From contig JAHDVF020000729.1 in the NCBI GenBank assembly GCA_022606425.2, positions 124,001 through 188,000 on the forward strand: a DNA stretch of 64,000 nucleotides, given 5' to 3'. Made by a program: the position numbers and the translations under genes. A model generated the notes under the pieces. The model made no database searches. It was not told the DNA's origin and saw nothing but the letters and a program-made list of their open reading frames with translations. How positions within the stretch are numbered: position 1 is the first letter of the stretch; each line of letters opens with the position of its first letter. This document shows positions 50,845 through 61,895 of the stretch, piece after piece. Origin of the DNA: Lepidostoma basale (Eukaryota > Arthropoda > Insecta > Trichoptera > Lepidostomatidae).

Positions 50845-51584
50845 TGACTGTTCTGTCTCTGGGGTCCCAAATGCTAGAGCAGTACTCCGAGTTACTACGA
50901 ACCAGCGCTTCATACAGTCGACAGATATTATATAAAGCAATATTTTTGTACTTATTTTGAGAATATTATTAAAATATTTAATACATATGTGGAATTATAT
51001 TTTTTTGTGGAAATGCTTATTCTAATGTATCGTAAAAAAATTGTGTTCAAATTGTCTTATGAACAAGTATAATAATATAAACCCAAGGTGCTTATAGGTA
51101 GAAGTGATAATATATTTTTTAAATATGTACAAATGAAACGCGACGAGTCCGAAGATATAAAATAAAAATTATATTTTTTAAATTAAGAATGTTTACAATT
51201 GAATTCAAATGTGGAATTTAATGTTTTAAATTGGTGCAATAATTATTATATGCGCTATATATATTGTAAATAACCTGTTAAAACCGTATAGGAATGATTC
51301 CAGATATTGTTATTGTGCGCAAGAGGCGTGTCAAGAAAAAATATTTTAATATTATTTATTCCTTCTGTATTCGCCATCACTTTGTGTTGTGGGTCACAAT
51401 TGAATATGTATTAAAAACATTGTATTTTCACAACACTTTTTTGCATTTTTCACAAACATGTTTTGGGACACAAACGCTCTTTCTGAATGTAGAAATTTAA
51501 CACTAAAATGAGACAAAATTGTTACTTATAAGTAAAATAAAAGAGAGAGGGGGGTATTTATTGTTTTAACATCATGTTGTGAAA
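50845..51584. other. AT-rich region, possibly Mitf 3' end
   Basis: 50845-50930 is LINE-like; the rest is unique AT-rich sequence with AATAAA-type words at about 51163 and 51535. Cannot be assigned from sequence alone. Confidence 0.3.
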
Positions 51585-52010
51585 ATACAATGTTTTTAAG
51601 ATTGCTGTGAAAATACAATGTTTTCAAAAATGTTCTAAAAATGCAATGTTCTAAAACTCAATTGATTTTTAAAATGTTGTAAAAATACAATGTTTTTAAA
51701 AATGTTCTGAAAATACAATGTTCTAAAACTCTTGATTTTTAAAATGTTGTAAAAATACAATGTTTTTAAAAATGGTCTGAAAATGCAATGTTCTAAAACT
51801 CAATTGATTTTTAAAATGTTGTAAAAATGCAATGTTCTAAAAATGATTTTTAAAATGTTGTGAAAAATACAATGTTTTTAAAAAAAAATCTGAAAATACA
51901 ATGTTTTTAAAAAATCTGAAAATACAATGTTTTTAAAGATGTTGTGAAAATACAATGTTTTTAAAGATGATATGAAAATACATTGTTTTCAAACAAATGT
52001 TTTTTTCTTG
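51585..52010. repeat. minisatellite, unit about 72 bp
   Basis: AAAATACAATGTTTTTAAAA and CTAAAACTCAATTGATTTTT alternate; CTAAAACTC recurs at about 51650, 51722 and 51795. Confidence 0.88.
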
Positions 52011-52520
52011 AAAATTTTGTATTTTGAATGAAAAAAAGTAAACATGCAAATTTTTTTAATTTTTTAAAGATTTAAAAAAATTGTATTTGTTTTGATAATT
52101 TTTTTAAACCACTGTTCTTTGTCTCTTACAAGCAATAGACATATTGCAACGATCAAAATGTTACGTGTACCAGTACGATGAATTGAAATGGTGCGAAATA
52201 GGCTTTTTAGATATTATAGAGAAATATATTTTTCCAGTAATTATTTTTTTAAGTAGGAATTTTCTTAATTATTTTTAAATGAATTAGTTTATTAAATGGA
52301 ATGTGGTTCTCAATTTAAAATGATATTTAATTTAAGTATTACTAGAACGTATATGGATTTTTTAAAGTCACCATAAATGAAATAAAGTACATAATTTACA
52401 TTTTCAATTATTCCAACGCACTTTAATAATATTGCTATTTATGTGTGCAATGCTCTGACACTAAAGCTACATCAAGACATCTTACATTTCCAATTGTGCT
52501 ATTATTATAATACAAATTTG
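52011..52520. other. AT-rich, no gene seen
   Basis: Ends with AATGAAATAAAGTACATAAT near 52377, a possible poly(A) signal context. Confidence 0.3.
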
Positions 52521-52521
52521 T

Positions 52522-53580
52522 AAACAAGAATTTATCAAAGAAAACATAGCTGTTCACAATGGAGATTTGGTACCAACCCTAATGTATAGAAGTGAAGCAT
52601 GGAACTGGCAAAAAATTATGATGAGATCTGTTAGACGTATGCATGGTAAAACGATGTACAACTGAATTTCAAATGCTGATATAAGAAAGGAATGTAGAGC
52701 GGAAGAAGGTATTATGAACAAAATTATGAAAGGATCGCTGCGTTGGTTTGGACATATGGAACGCATGGATGAAGAAAGAATGGTTAAGAAAGTATACGTT
52801 AATGGTGTGAATGGAGTACGTAGTAGTGGAAGACTGAGGAAAACATGACATGACCAAATTAATCAAATTTTAAAGGTTGGTCATGTTAGAAGTCAGAAGA
52901 ATTGACGTGCATGTATCTTCTTCTTCTTCAAGTGCCCTATCGGGTCCCCCCAACGTTGGCGATCACCTCGGCGAACCTGTCCCTGTCCTGCGCCGCTCGG
53001 AACAGCTCCTCCACACTTCGGATGCCAATCCACTCCCTCACGTTTCGTAGCCAGGACGTTTATCTCCTTCCGGGCCCTCGGCGTCCCTCAATTTTCCCCT
53101 CCAATATCAGTTGGAGAAGGTGGTACTTTTCCCCACGCAGTATATGATCCAGATGTGAGATCTTTCGAACCTTGATAGTTGATAACAGTTCCCTTGTCAA
53201 CTCTAGCTTGCCTCAGGACTTCGGTATTGGTAACCATGTCTGTCCAGGGAACTCTGAGCATTCGGCGATGGAGCCACATTTCAAATGCTTCCAGTCTGTT
53301 CATTGAGTTAACTTTCAGGGTCCAAGTTTCACACCCGTACAATAAAACAGACCACTCATAGCATTTGATCATTCTCTGGCGGAGTTTCAAGTTTACGTTA
53401 TCATTGCAGAAGAGTGATTTCATTTTGAACGTAGCTCTTAATGACCAAATTAATCAAATTATAAAGGTCGTCAATGTTAAAAGTCGCAAGAATTGACGTG
53501 CTTGTATGACACGCTGTATGAATGTGGAGGAAGCTAGAGATTTGTGTCAGGCTAGAGTAATGTGGTGGTCCATTGTTTTT
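52522..53580 (+). mobile_element. LINE-A subfamily 3 split by LINE-L
   Basis: 52522-52915 and 53431-53580 are plus LINE-A parts. The 67 bases at 52850-52915 are repeated at 53431-53497 on the two sides of the LINE-L insertion. Confidence 0.8.
52912..53440 (-). mobile_element. LINE-L copy
   Basis: Minus strand: [60 protein letters not shown], and later [10 protein letters not shown]; (TTC)n at its 3' side, 52917-52928. Confidence 0.85.
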
Positions 53581-53895
53581 TTTGTATATTTGAAATTAAT
53601 TCAAACCTCAAAGTGAGCGTATGAAACATGTTTTTGATTTTATTTATGGGTGACTTTTTTTGTTATATTAATTTTAAATTTAAAAAAACCCTATTATAAG
53701 AATAAAGAAAAGTAGAGGTAATGCTAGCCAATTTTGAAGTAAGATCTAGTCTAGACGCCTAAATATTTATTTGATATCAAGCCATTTTGAATGTTAACTG
53801 TACTTTTAAGAGAATGTGATTGTTATTTATGATGTCAATTGTAGATTGTTACCGATATTATATAAAATATAAAGCTTTTATATGTGTTTTATTCC
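53581..53895. other. AT-rich, no gene seen
   Basis: Unique-looking; ends TATAAAATATAAAGC-like words, a weak poly(A)-type context. Confidence 0.3.
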
Positions 53896-53984
53896 CTTTC
53901 CTAACTAACTAACTAACTTACTATTACGCCGTTTCTCCGAAGGGGGCAGAAAGAATGAACTCATTAAGGCATTCCAAAAAAGTC

Positions 53985-54597
53985 CCATATAACACAACAT
54001 CTCAAAGAACTTCACTGGCTTAAAAGTCCAGAAAGAATCCAGTATAAACTCTGCTGGACAGTCTTCAAAGCGCTACATGGAATGGCACCAAGTTATATAT
54101 CTGAACTCTGTATAACGGACAACCTAAATACAAGGAAATCCACACTTCGCTCGGCAAGCTCCTCGGCAATAGGAAGATTAGTTGAGCCGAAGCATTGCCC
54201 CTGTTCTCTGGACCATGGCAGGCGAAAAGCCAATTAGAGAACAAGTCGCTAGACGCAAATGGCAGTGGATCGGTCACACTCTGAGACGGAACCCAGCCTG
54301 CATCGCTCAGGGTGCACTAGACGGTCCCCTATGGGGAGAAAGAGGAAGCGAGGCAGACCTAGAGCCACCTGGAGAAGAGCCCTGCAGGACGAGGTTAAGG
54401 CAGCAGGCCTCACTTGGTATGATGTTAGGCATCAGGCATGCGATAGAGTCGGGTGGAGAAGGTTCCTTGAGGTCCTATGCACCACGGAGGTGTGACAGGA
54501 CAAAAAGAAGAAGAAGAAGAGCCGATCACGAAAATCAATCAGATGCAGCGTTCACATTTAGATTTAAAACCAGTCTTAATGTGCCCTTGAGATGATT
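53985..54597 (+). mobile_element. CR1-like LINE C-terminus split by LINE-D
   Basis: QHLKELHWLKSPERIQYKLC, WTVFKALHGMAPSYISELC and RKSTLRSASSSAIGRLVEP, then after the insertion FTFRFKTSLNVPLR and a stop. Confidence 0.82.
54196..54530 (+). mobile_element. LINE-D 3' end inserted in CR1-like LINE
   Basis: MAGEKPIREQVARRKWQWIG with one frameshift to CTTEV and a GAA tail. GAGCCGA flanks both sides (about 54184-54190 and 54520-54526), a short target duplication. Confidence 0.85.
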
Positions 54598-54629
54598 ACA
54601 TCACAAAAACGGCGGTTTAAAAGTTAGCA

Positions 54630-54664
<35 letters not shown>
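54630..54664. repeat. (TTA)n microsatellite
   Basis: About 11 TTA units. Confidence 0.95.
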
Positions 54665-54665
<1 letters not shown>

Positions 54666-54714
54666 ACACAGCCCATGGTATTCAAATAACTATGCTGCTT
54701 TTGATCAAAATAAT

Positions 54715-54940
54715 AAGGATCATTAAGATGATTTTAACACATAAAAAGAATTAATGAAGAATGAATAGTTTAAAAAAGTATATGTTAACAATGTAAACCT
54801 CTTTTGCGTGGAACACTTTCTGTGACAATACTGTTATCCAGTTCTTTCCTGGCAATGTGACCAAAGAAACTCAATACTTGCTGACTGCATATTACAGATA
54901 GTCTTCCTGTTATATTGAGTTCATTAAGGAGTGAATCGTT
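54715..54940. mobile_element. LINE-A (+) remnant and LINE-P (-) fragment
   Basis: 54715-54800 decayed LINE-A; 54800-54935 minus strand reads SQQVLSFFGHIARKELDNSI. Confidence 0.62.
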
Positions 54941-55094
54941 CGTTCGTTATTCCTCAGCTTGTTATATTCCTCTACAAATTCCATCTCACATCTAAAAAAT
55001 ATAACATGACGATTTCTACTAGTAAAACGAAGTGCTAAACAATATCAAAAGAGTAAACTGATCATCGATAGCACATCTATGCAGCAAAATAGGT

Positions 55095-55985
55095 GTATTA
55101 TCGATGAAGTCCCTGATAGATATCTCTGATAGATTGTTTTACCTACCGGCCGCCAAAACCAACCTACCTCTGGTGACATCAGTGGGACCTGCTGAACGCG
55201 GTCTCCTCAGAGATCGACGTCTTTCATATTGATGTTATTAAAATAAACAAAAGTTGTTTAAAAATAGAAGAACGAAAAATTCTATAAGTGATATGAAATA
55301 TTCACGACACGTGTTTCGTCTTATGAGGACATCTTCGAGTGTGCAGGCTTAAATATAATGTGTTACTTATATAGGCTTTGGGCTATGTCCCCCCCCACTT
55401 CTACACAGATTATTTGTGGAAGTGGTTAACAATTATAGGTGCATTGTTAGATTAATTTCTGGGTATTTCTGTGCACAGTGAACTCTTTTTTTTGTCCACA
55501 GAAATAGCCAGAAATTAATCTAACAATGCACCTATAATTGTTAACCACTTCCACAAATAATCTGTGTAGAAGTGGGGGGGACATACCCCAAAGCCTATAT
55601 AAGTAACACATTATATTTTAAGCCTGCACACTCGAAGATGTCCTCATAAGACGAAACACGTGTCGTGAATATTTCATATCACTTATAGAATTTTTAGTTA
55701 TTCTATTTTTAAACAACTTTTGTTTATTTTAATAACATCATTATGGAATTCAATATACTTAATCATACATCGATTAATCTTTCATATTAATGAAGGTACG
55801 TTCAGAAGACAAATACTCTTGACTTTAGAGAGTATCTTGTCTTCCTAATGTCGAACCATCTCTCATGCGTTCCTGGTATTATATTTTATATATGTAATAT
55901 TTTACCTGTACTCAACTGATGCCTTAAACATGTATGTTGTTTGTGATGTGTGTTGAATTAATAAACTGATTTGATTTGATTTGAT
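55095..55985 (+). mobile_element. LINE-B split by palindrome
   Basis: Left half ends GATCGACGTCTTTCATATT; right half starts CTTTCATATTAATGAAGGTA and runs to the TTTGATTTGATTTGATC tail. Confidence 0.87.
55231..55739. repeat. large near-perfect inverted repeat, 243-bp arms, 23-bp spacer
   Basis: Arms 55231-55473 and 55497-55739 differ at few sites. Flanked by TCTTTCATATT at 55220-55230 and 55778-55788. Each arm holds CGAAGATGTCCTCATAAGAC then GAAACACGTGTCGTG. Confidence 0.93.
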
Positions 55986-56384
55986 CTATCCATTTCCTGT
56001 CTGGCGACATTACATATATTAAGTGTAAATAAAAACAAAACATTTTGAAATTAGAAAAATATATTTTTTTGAACAACAAACATTACATTTTTGAGGAAAT
56101 ACATTTTTGGAGCTCTAACTCTAAATCACAGATTTTTGTTTGATTACGAAATATAATGTTTGAAATTCAAATGAAAAACTGTCAATTATTTATACATTAA
56201 AACAAATATCATCCAACCTATCAACTTCACTGACATCTTATTAATTAATATGTTTTTTTAGAATTCTTCTAAACATACGTTTAGCTTTAATATATCATAT
56301 AATAGCGCTGGATTAAGCGCTGGATTAAGTTATGATTTTGAGCGAATATTTTTTTTTATAATATCGCCTTTAAATATATTATAT

Positions 56385-56830
56385 ATTAAGAATCAATTGT
56401 ATCTCAATAGAGACGAGGACGAAATTATTTGGAAATAGAATATGGTTGTCGAGGCATTTACAAGACATATGACCTGTCATCGGTTGGGTTAAGCGATTGA
56501 TTTATATAATACAACATTCCCCATTCTGTCCTAAGAACACCACGTCTGACAATTATTTGAAAGTTGTACGAGTATATATGCTACCATGTTGAGAAACATT
56601 TCACATATTTTAGTTCAATCTACACTAGCGCCATCTATTGAGACTATATGTAAGCATTAAGCAGAAAATATTTTTAATAATGTAATGTGAAAGGCTATAA
56701 ACCCAATTATCACATTTTACTAGTCATATTCTGTTTCCAAAATTTACATCTTCGTCTCTATTGAGATATAATTAATTCTTAATGATTAACCCGTAATGGG
56801 TAAAATCCAGTATTTGTATACATTAAATAA
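56385..56830. mobile_element. MITE C, both ends present
   Basis: AATTGTATCTCAATAGAGAC at 56393 and its inverted form TCTATTGAGATATAATTAAT at 56754 show the long terminal inverted repeats. Confidence 0.85.
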
Positions 56831-57180
56831 CCAATAATGTGATATATTATTATATATAGTTATAAAAAAAACTAAATTTGTTTTAATCTTTCCAATCATA
56901 TAGCCCCAACCGTGGGGCCCCGATATACAAAGTCAAATAGCGTTTAGCCCCATGCTTGGGACACAGTGATTTCTCTAATATTCCCAGATTATGTCAGGAT
57001 TTGGACTACCAGTGACATCTATTGATGATACCACATAATTAAATAACTTATTAGCGTTTTAAATGTTTCACCAAACATTAAAAAATGTAGTGAAATGTAA
57101 TTAATGTTCAACTCTTTGTTAGGTTATGTAAAATAGCAAAAACGCTATACTTGAACATTATTAACTATTAAATTTGCAAC
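56831..57180. other. no gene seen
   Basis: AT-rich, with a short GC block around 56900-56930 of unknown origin. Confidence 0.35.
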
Positions 57181-57429
57181 ATTCTTGTTTGTAACACCTG
57201 ATAATACCGATATCTGTTGGCGACACAGCTGTCACATTCTCAAAAAGTGTATAATAAAGCATTGTGATATTATAACAGTGTTGTAAATTTAACAGTTAAC
57301 ATTTTAAACATGTTTATAATACATTATTTATTGTTTCTTGAACAATGATGTAAAACTTCATATTAAATAATGAATACGAATGAAAACAATTTGTAAAAAG
57401 ATGTCTTTCTTCTCTCTCTCTCTATCCCT

Positions 57430-57725
57430 CTCTCTGGTTTCAATCCTGGGATTGGTTTGCAGCAGTTTCCTCTATTCTTCTCTTCCATTCTTCCCTGTCT
57501 TGTGCGGCTCTTTTGAAATGTGCATATGATGAGCAGCGCACGTCCACCAACAGGTCCTCCAGGTACTCTCGGCGTGGGCGTCCCCTAGAGTTTGTCCCCT
57601 CGGTCATACCCTCCATTATGGCATGCAAGAGGCCTTCTTGTCGTATTACATGTCCGATCCATCTTGCAAGCCTTTCGGACAAGGTCCTGAGCAGGTGCCT
57701 TCCTCCTTCGATTCTTTGGAGAACC
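57430..57725 (-). mobile_element. LINE-E 3' end
   Basis: Minus frame IEGGRHLLRTLSERLARWIG to ANQSQD, preceded by a (CT)n tract at 57408-57433. Confidence 0.88.
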
Positions 57726-57960
57726 ACACACTTTCTTAGACACACTTTATTTCGTTCTACCTCAAATAACTTTTTTTGATTTATAACTATGTAATCATTG
57801 TCATAAAATTTATTAAAGAGTTCTAAGAACCACTTTCCAATATTTCTGGGCCTGCCCAAATAATTATTTGTTAAAAATGTATAAAGCCACATCAATTTTA
57901 TTTAATTACCATATTCTGCTCCATTTACTAGCGTATATAAACATCAAAGAGCTGAAATTT
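57726..57960. other. no gene seen
   Basis: Joined in frame to the LINE-E end on the minus strand but unrelated to it. Confidence 0.3.
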
Positions 57961-57961
57961 C

Positions 57962-58070
57962 GCCACTATTGATAATGCCTTAGGAGGGCGAAACATTTCA
58001 TTCGCATAAAATATAATAAAACTTCTAGAAAGCTGACGTTTTCATTCGTATTAATTATTTAAAATATCTG
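57962..58070 (+). mobile_element. repeat J end
   Basis: ATTGATAATGCCTTAGGAGG then GCGAAACATTTC and CTGACGTTTTCATTCG. Confidence 0.6.
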
Positions 58071-58089
58071 TTTTTGTGTAATTATTCAT

Positions 58090-58200
58090 ATTTAATTAAC
58101 TAACTAAGTAACCATTACGCCATTTCTCCGCAGGGGTAGGCAAAGAAGATGGACTGCCACACTACTTTATCCTGACACACCTCTCTAGCTTCCTCCACAT
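58090..58200 (-). mobile_element. LINE-A 3' end
   Basis: CCATTACGCCATTTCTCCGC start with the short CTAACTAAG tail. Confidence 0.75.
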
Positions 58201-58794
58201 GTCTTGCCTATACATAAAACTATTATATTAAAACAAATAATTTGTTGCTTGTTTCATAAACCTTTCATTTTATTAAAATAAATACTTTATCCTCAATTGG
58301 TTAGTAATATCACCCACTTCAATCGGTTATTACATTCCAAATCCAAACGATTAAAACAGCATTCTTATAAGAGTAACTTTTTAATTTTTGAACTGCTGTT
58401 GAGTGATAATTTACGTTTATAGATGGCGAGAGTATCTGCGATAATATTTTGGTTTGAATCTTGGCTAAGTATAATAATTATTTTATTTATATAATTTCTG
58501 AAACACACAGGTATTTACTTAAATGTTTTCTAGAGCATTACAAAATTGTATTAATTTAATTATTATATAATAATATTTACTACATTTAAAATCATTTTTC
58601 TTTGGCCGTGAACTTAAAATAAAGTCTAAATATAAATTAAAATTAATCTTATTAAAAAATATACAAATAATTCTAATAATTATAACCTTAAAAATAAATG
58701 TCAATAATAAATTTAATATTACGTTATTTTTTTTGTAAAAAAAAACTTCTTTTTCATAATAATACGTAAAAATTATTTAATAAAAAATATTAAC
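58201..58794. other. very AT-rich, no gene seen
   Basis: No repeat or coding signal recognised. Confidence 0.4.
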
Positions 58795-59222
58795 AAAATT
58801 AACTAACCATCACGCCGTCTCCCCGAAGGGGTAGGCAGAAAGAATGGACTGCCACACATTTATTTCCTGACATATCGATTCCTCAACATTCATGCAGCGT
58901 GTCGTATGCACGCACGTCGATTTCTCCGACTCCTCACGTGGCCGACATTCAATATTTGATTTATTTGACCGTGTCACGTTTTCCTCGATCTTCCTCTTTT
59001 ACTAGTTCCATTTACATCGTTAGCTTATATATATTTTTACCATTATTTTTTCATTCATTCTTTCACTGTGTTCAAACCATTTCAATGATCCTTTGATTAT
59101 TTGTTCGTGACACTTTCATTCGCATTGCATTCACTTCTTATATTTTCATTCGACAGATTTTCACACATTCCTCTGAGAGATCTCATTTTACTGCATTTAT
59201 TCTACTTTTATCATTATTTTGC
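58795..59222 (-). mobile_element. LINE-A subfamily 1 copy
   Basis: From AACCATCACGCCGTCTCCCC to the TTCTACTTTTATCAT block; frame breaks throughout. Confidence 0.82.
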
Positions 59223-60085
59223 TATTTCAATGATTAAAAAAATAATACATAATTTTCTTGCAAAATACCGTAGTGCAAAAAACATTGATATTAAAAACTA
59301 TAATAATATTGTTTTAAAGTTAAAAAATACATCAAAGTTAGAAAATATAAAATAGATTTGTTTTTTTAGTAGAAGGCCACTCTTTCATTAAAAAATCAAA
59401 TCCCAAATAAAAATGGCGTAGTTGTATTTTTATGGCGTAGTTTAATTTCTATTTCCCTAACTACGCCATATAATTATACATTAACTTTGCCATCATATTA
59501 AAATAATCTATCTATCGTGGCGACTTATATGATTATTTGTAATACATTTATTTGAGCTAATACTGTTACGTCACTTTATATTAAAATGGTGCTTACAACT
59601 TTGAGAGGTGTTTTTATATAATTTTCATTCAGCGTTACAACCCTTGGTGGGTCTTAGCAATGCCGTCTTGAGCCGTTATTGGCCTTTATGTTTAACACCA
59701 ATTGGGATCAAAAACTAATTTTTGACTTTTGATACTAAGCACCATTTGATACTAACTCCATGTCCAGCCATCAATTGACAAAAATAAATATCATTTACTT
59801 GTAACAATAATAACATTTATAATACTTTTCTAAAATGATACAGTTCTGGGCATTGCGGTATGGACGTTTGTATCAAATTTTTAGATACAGTTGTCAAAAT
59901 TATCTATTCATTTGGTTAAGTTTCTAAAAATCTCCAAGACTTCTTTTTAACTCTTTTAATATTGTATTTAGTAATAAAAAAATGCTAATAATATTTCGCT
60001 ATGAACGAAAACATTTTTTTGACACGAGACTCAAACCCGTAACCCTTGCTATCCGCAGGAATTTTTAACTGATTGAATAATATTG
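59223..60085. other. AT-rich, no gene seen
   Basis: Contains scattered TATGGCGTAG words at 59410-59470; otherwise nothing recognised. Confidence 0.4.
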
Positions 60086-60490
60086 GGGTTCAAAAGGGTA
60101 GTAGGGCTACGATGGGGTATGTTTTGCTGGAAAATATGCCTCTACAAAATGTCGTAAGGCGCCATGTTGCATTTACAACAGCAACACTACTATCAAGTCC
60201 AACTCTCTAGCGTCCACGAGAGGTCTTTTAAAGACCCCGCGAACCCCGGGCAATGTGGCACATTTTACTTAGTGCCATAGCAGATAGAGAGAGGACGAAT
60301 GGCGAGCTTCTAGCGCCATAAAAGTGGATACACCCAGCTAAGAGAAGGTAACCCCGACAGAAAATCCTCCAGAGAAGGCAAGGGGATGCCACTCTAGATA
60401 TTTTCCCCCAGGTCATCACCATGAGGCCTACTCAAGGGTGATAGTCAACGTTGGGGAGATCTGACAAGACGCAGGAAGAAGAAGAAGAAA
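60086..60490 (+). repeat. repeat M with GAA tail (partner 34345-34745)
   Basis: Ends TCTGACAAGACGCAGGAAGA then AGAAGAAGAA, like a LINE 3' end; lies just downstream of the transporter stop. Confidence 0.83.
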
Positions 60491-60606
60491 TAATATTGTA
60501 AAATAACATGAATATTATATTTAATGCGTTAAAATAAAATTTGTCGATTTTATCAAGAAAAAGTTTGTATATAAAAAACACAGAAATAAAAAAAAATAAA
60601 AGAGAT

Positions 60607-61895
60607 TTAGGTTGAAGTTTGTTGATAGGATTGGCATGCTTCTCTAGGTGGATTATTTCTCTTAGAGATGAAACTTTCTTCAATATCCTGTAGCGTCCTT
60701 CCTTTGGTCTCAGGAAGGAAGAAATAAATAGTACACGTCCCCAGCAAAGCTATGATGCCATAAGTCAAGAACGCCCCTTCGACTCCTAGCCCGCTGAACA
60801 TCATGGGAGCCAACTTGACGACGATGAAGAAGGCTATGAAACACATGCAAGTACAAATCCCTGATCCGATTCCCCTAAGATCTACTGGGAACACTTCTCC
60901 AGTCATGACCCAAGGAAGAGGCGTTATTCCAGCAGTTGTAGCTACTATGTAGCCAATCAAGAACATCAGGGGTACCCATGATATATCAGCGTATTCAGTG
61001 TGCTTTGAGGATATGTATCTGAACGTAGCTAGACCAAGAAGACATATGACAGTAAAGGCACCGCTGGTTACGGCTAATGGACGCCTTCCAACAGTTCTTA
61101 GAAGAACACAGGCGATCATAGACACAATCAATCTAACAACATCAATTATCAACATTGCGGCATACTCGTTAAACCCACTACCAAGAGTTGACTTCATAAT
61201 TGAAACTGAATAAAAGGCGATTGCATTAACACCAGAAAATTGGAGAGTAAAGAAAAATGCTATCATAATAACAAGCGGCTTGATAAATTCCGGACGTTTG
61301 AAAGTATCTTTGAGATTCTTCAACTTTTGAATACTGAAAAATCGCACGGGAATTCTGGTCTGCATTTCAAGCGCTGTTTCCGCTTGCTTCTTCAGCATTG
61401 CATCAAGCTCGTCCAAAGACTTCTGGTCCATCCCCCTAAGCCATTTAAACGCTTTTATCGCTTTTTCAGTTTTACCCTTGGACGCTAACCATGATGGGCT
61501 CTCTGGTACAAAGCTCATAATCAAATAACTTATAAAAGGAAACACTGAACTTATAGCTGCGGTTAGCTGCCAGTGGCAAAAGGTGCCTATTAAATGCACC
61601 AATAAGAGTCCGGCCGATATGGCCAAGGCTATCCCCGCTAGTAAGAAGCCTCTGTATTTCGGATCACTGATTTCCCCAATGTATATAGATCCCACGGGAC
61701 CCAAGAGACCAACGCACAGGCCCGTGATGAACCTCCCTGCGAGAAGTTGTGGAAGACTTGGAGCAGTGGCGATGAGGACCCATCCGATGACAAAAGGTAC
61801 TGCTAGAAGCTGATGTGTAAGACGTCTTCCACAGGGTTCCATGATGAGGCCGGATATGATGCAACCAGAAAACATTGGAAGTGCGGCCATTGAAG
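60607..61895 (-). CDS. sugar transporter last exon
   Basis: Acceptor ATTTCTTTCAG on the minus strand just above 61895; stop TAA at 60607-60609. It carries most of the protein (428 residues after the shared Ala), including PESP, the TM7 QFSGVN block and PETKGRT. A Met lies upstream in the intron in the same frame, but the spliced reading SSWIASMAAL fits the family better, so the exon starts at 61895. Confidence 0.94.
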
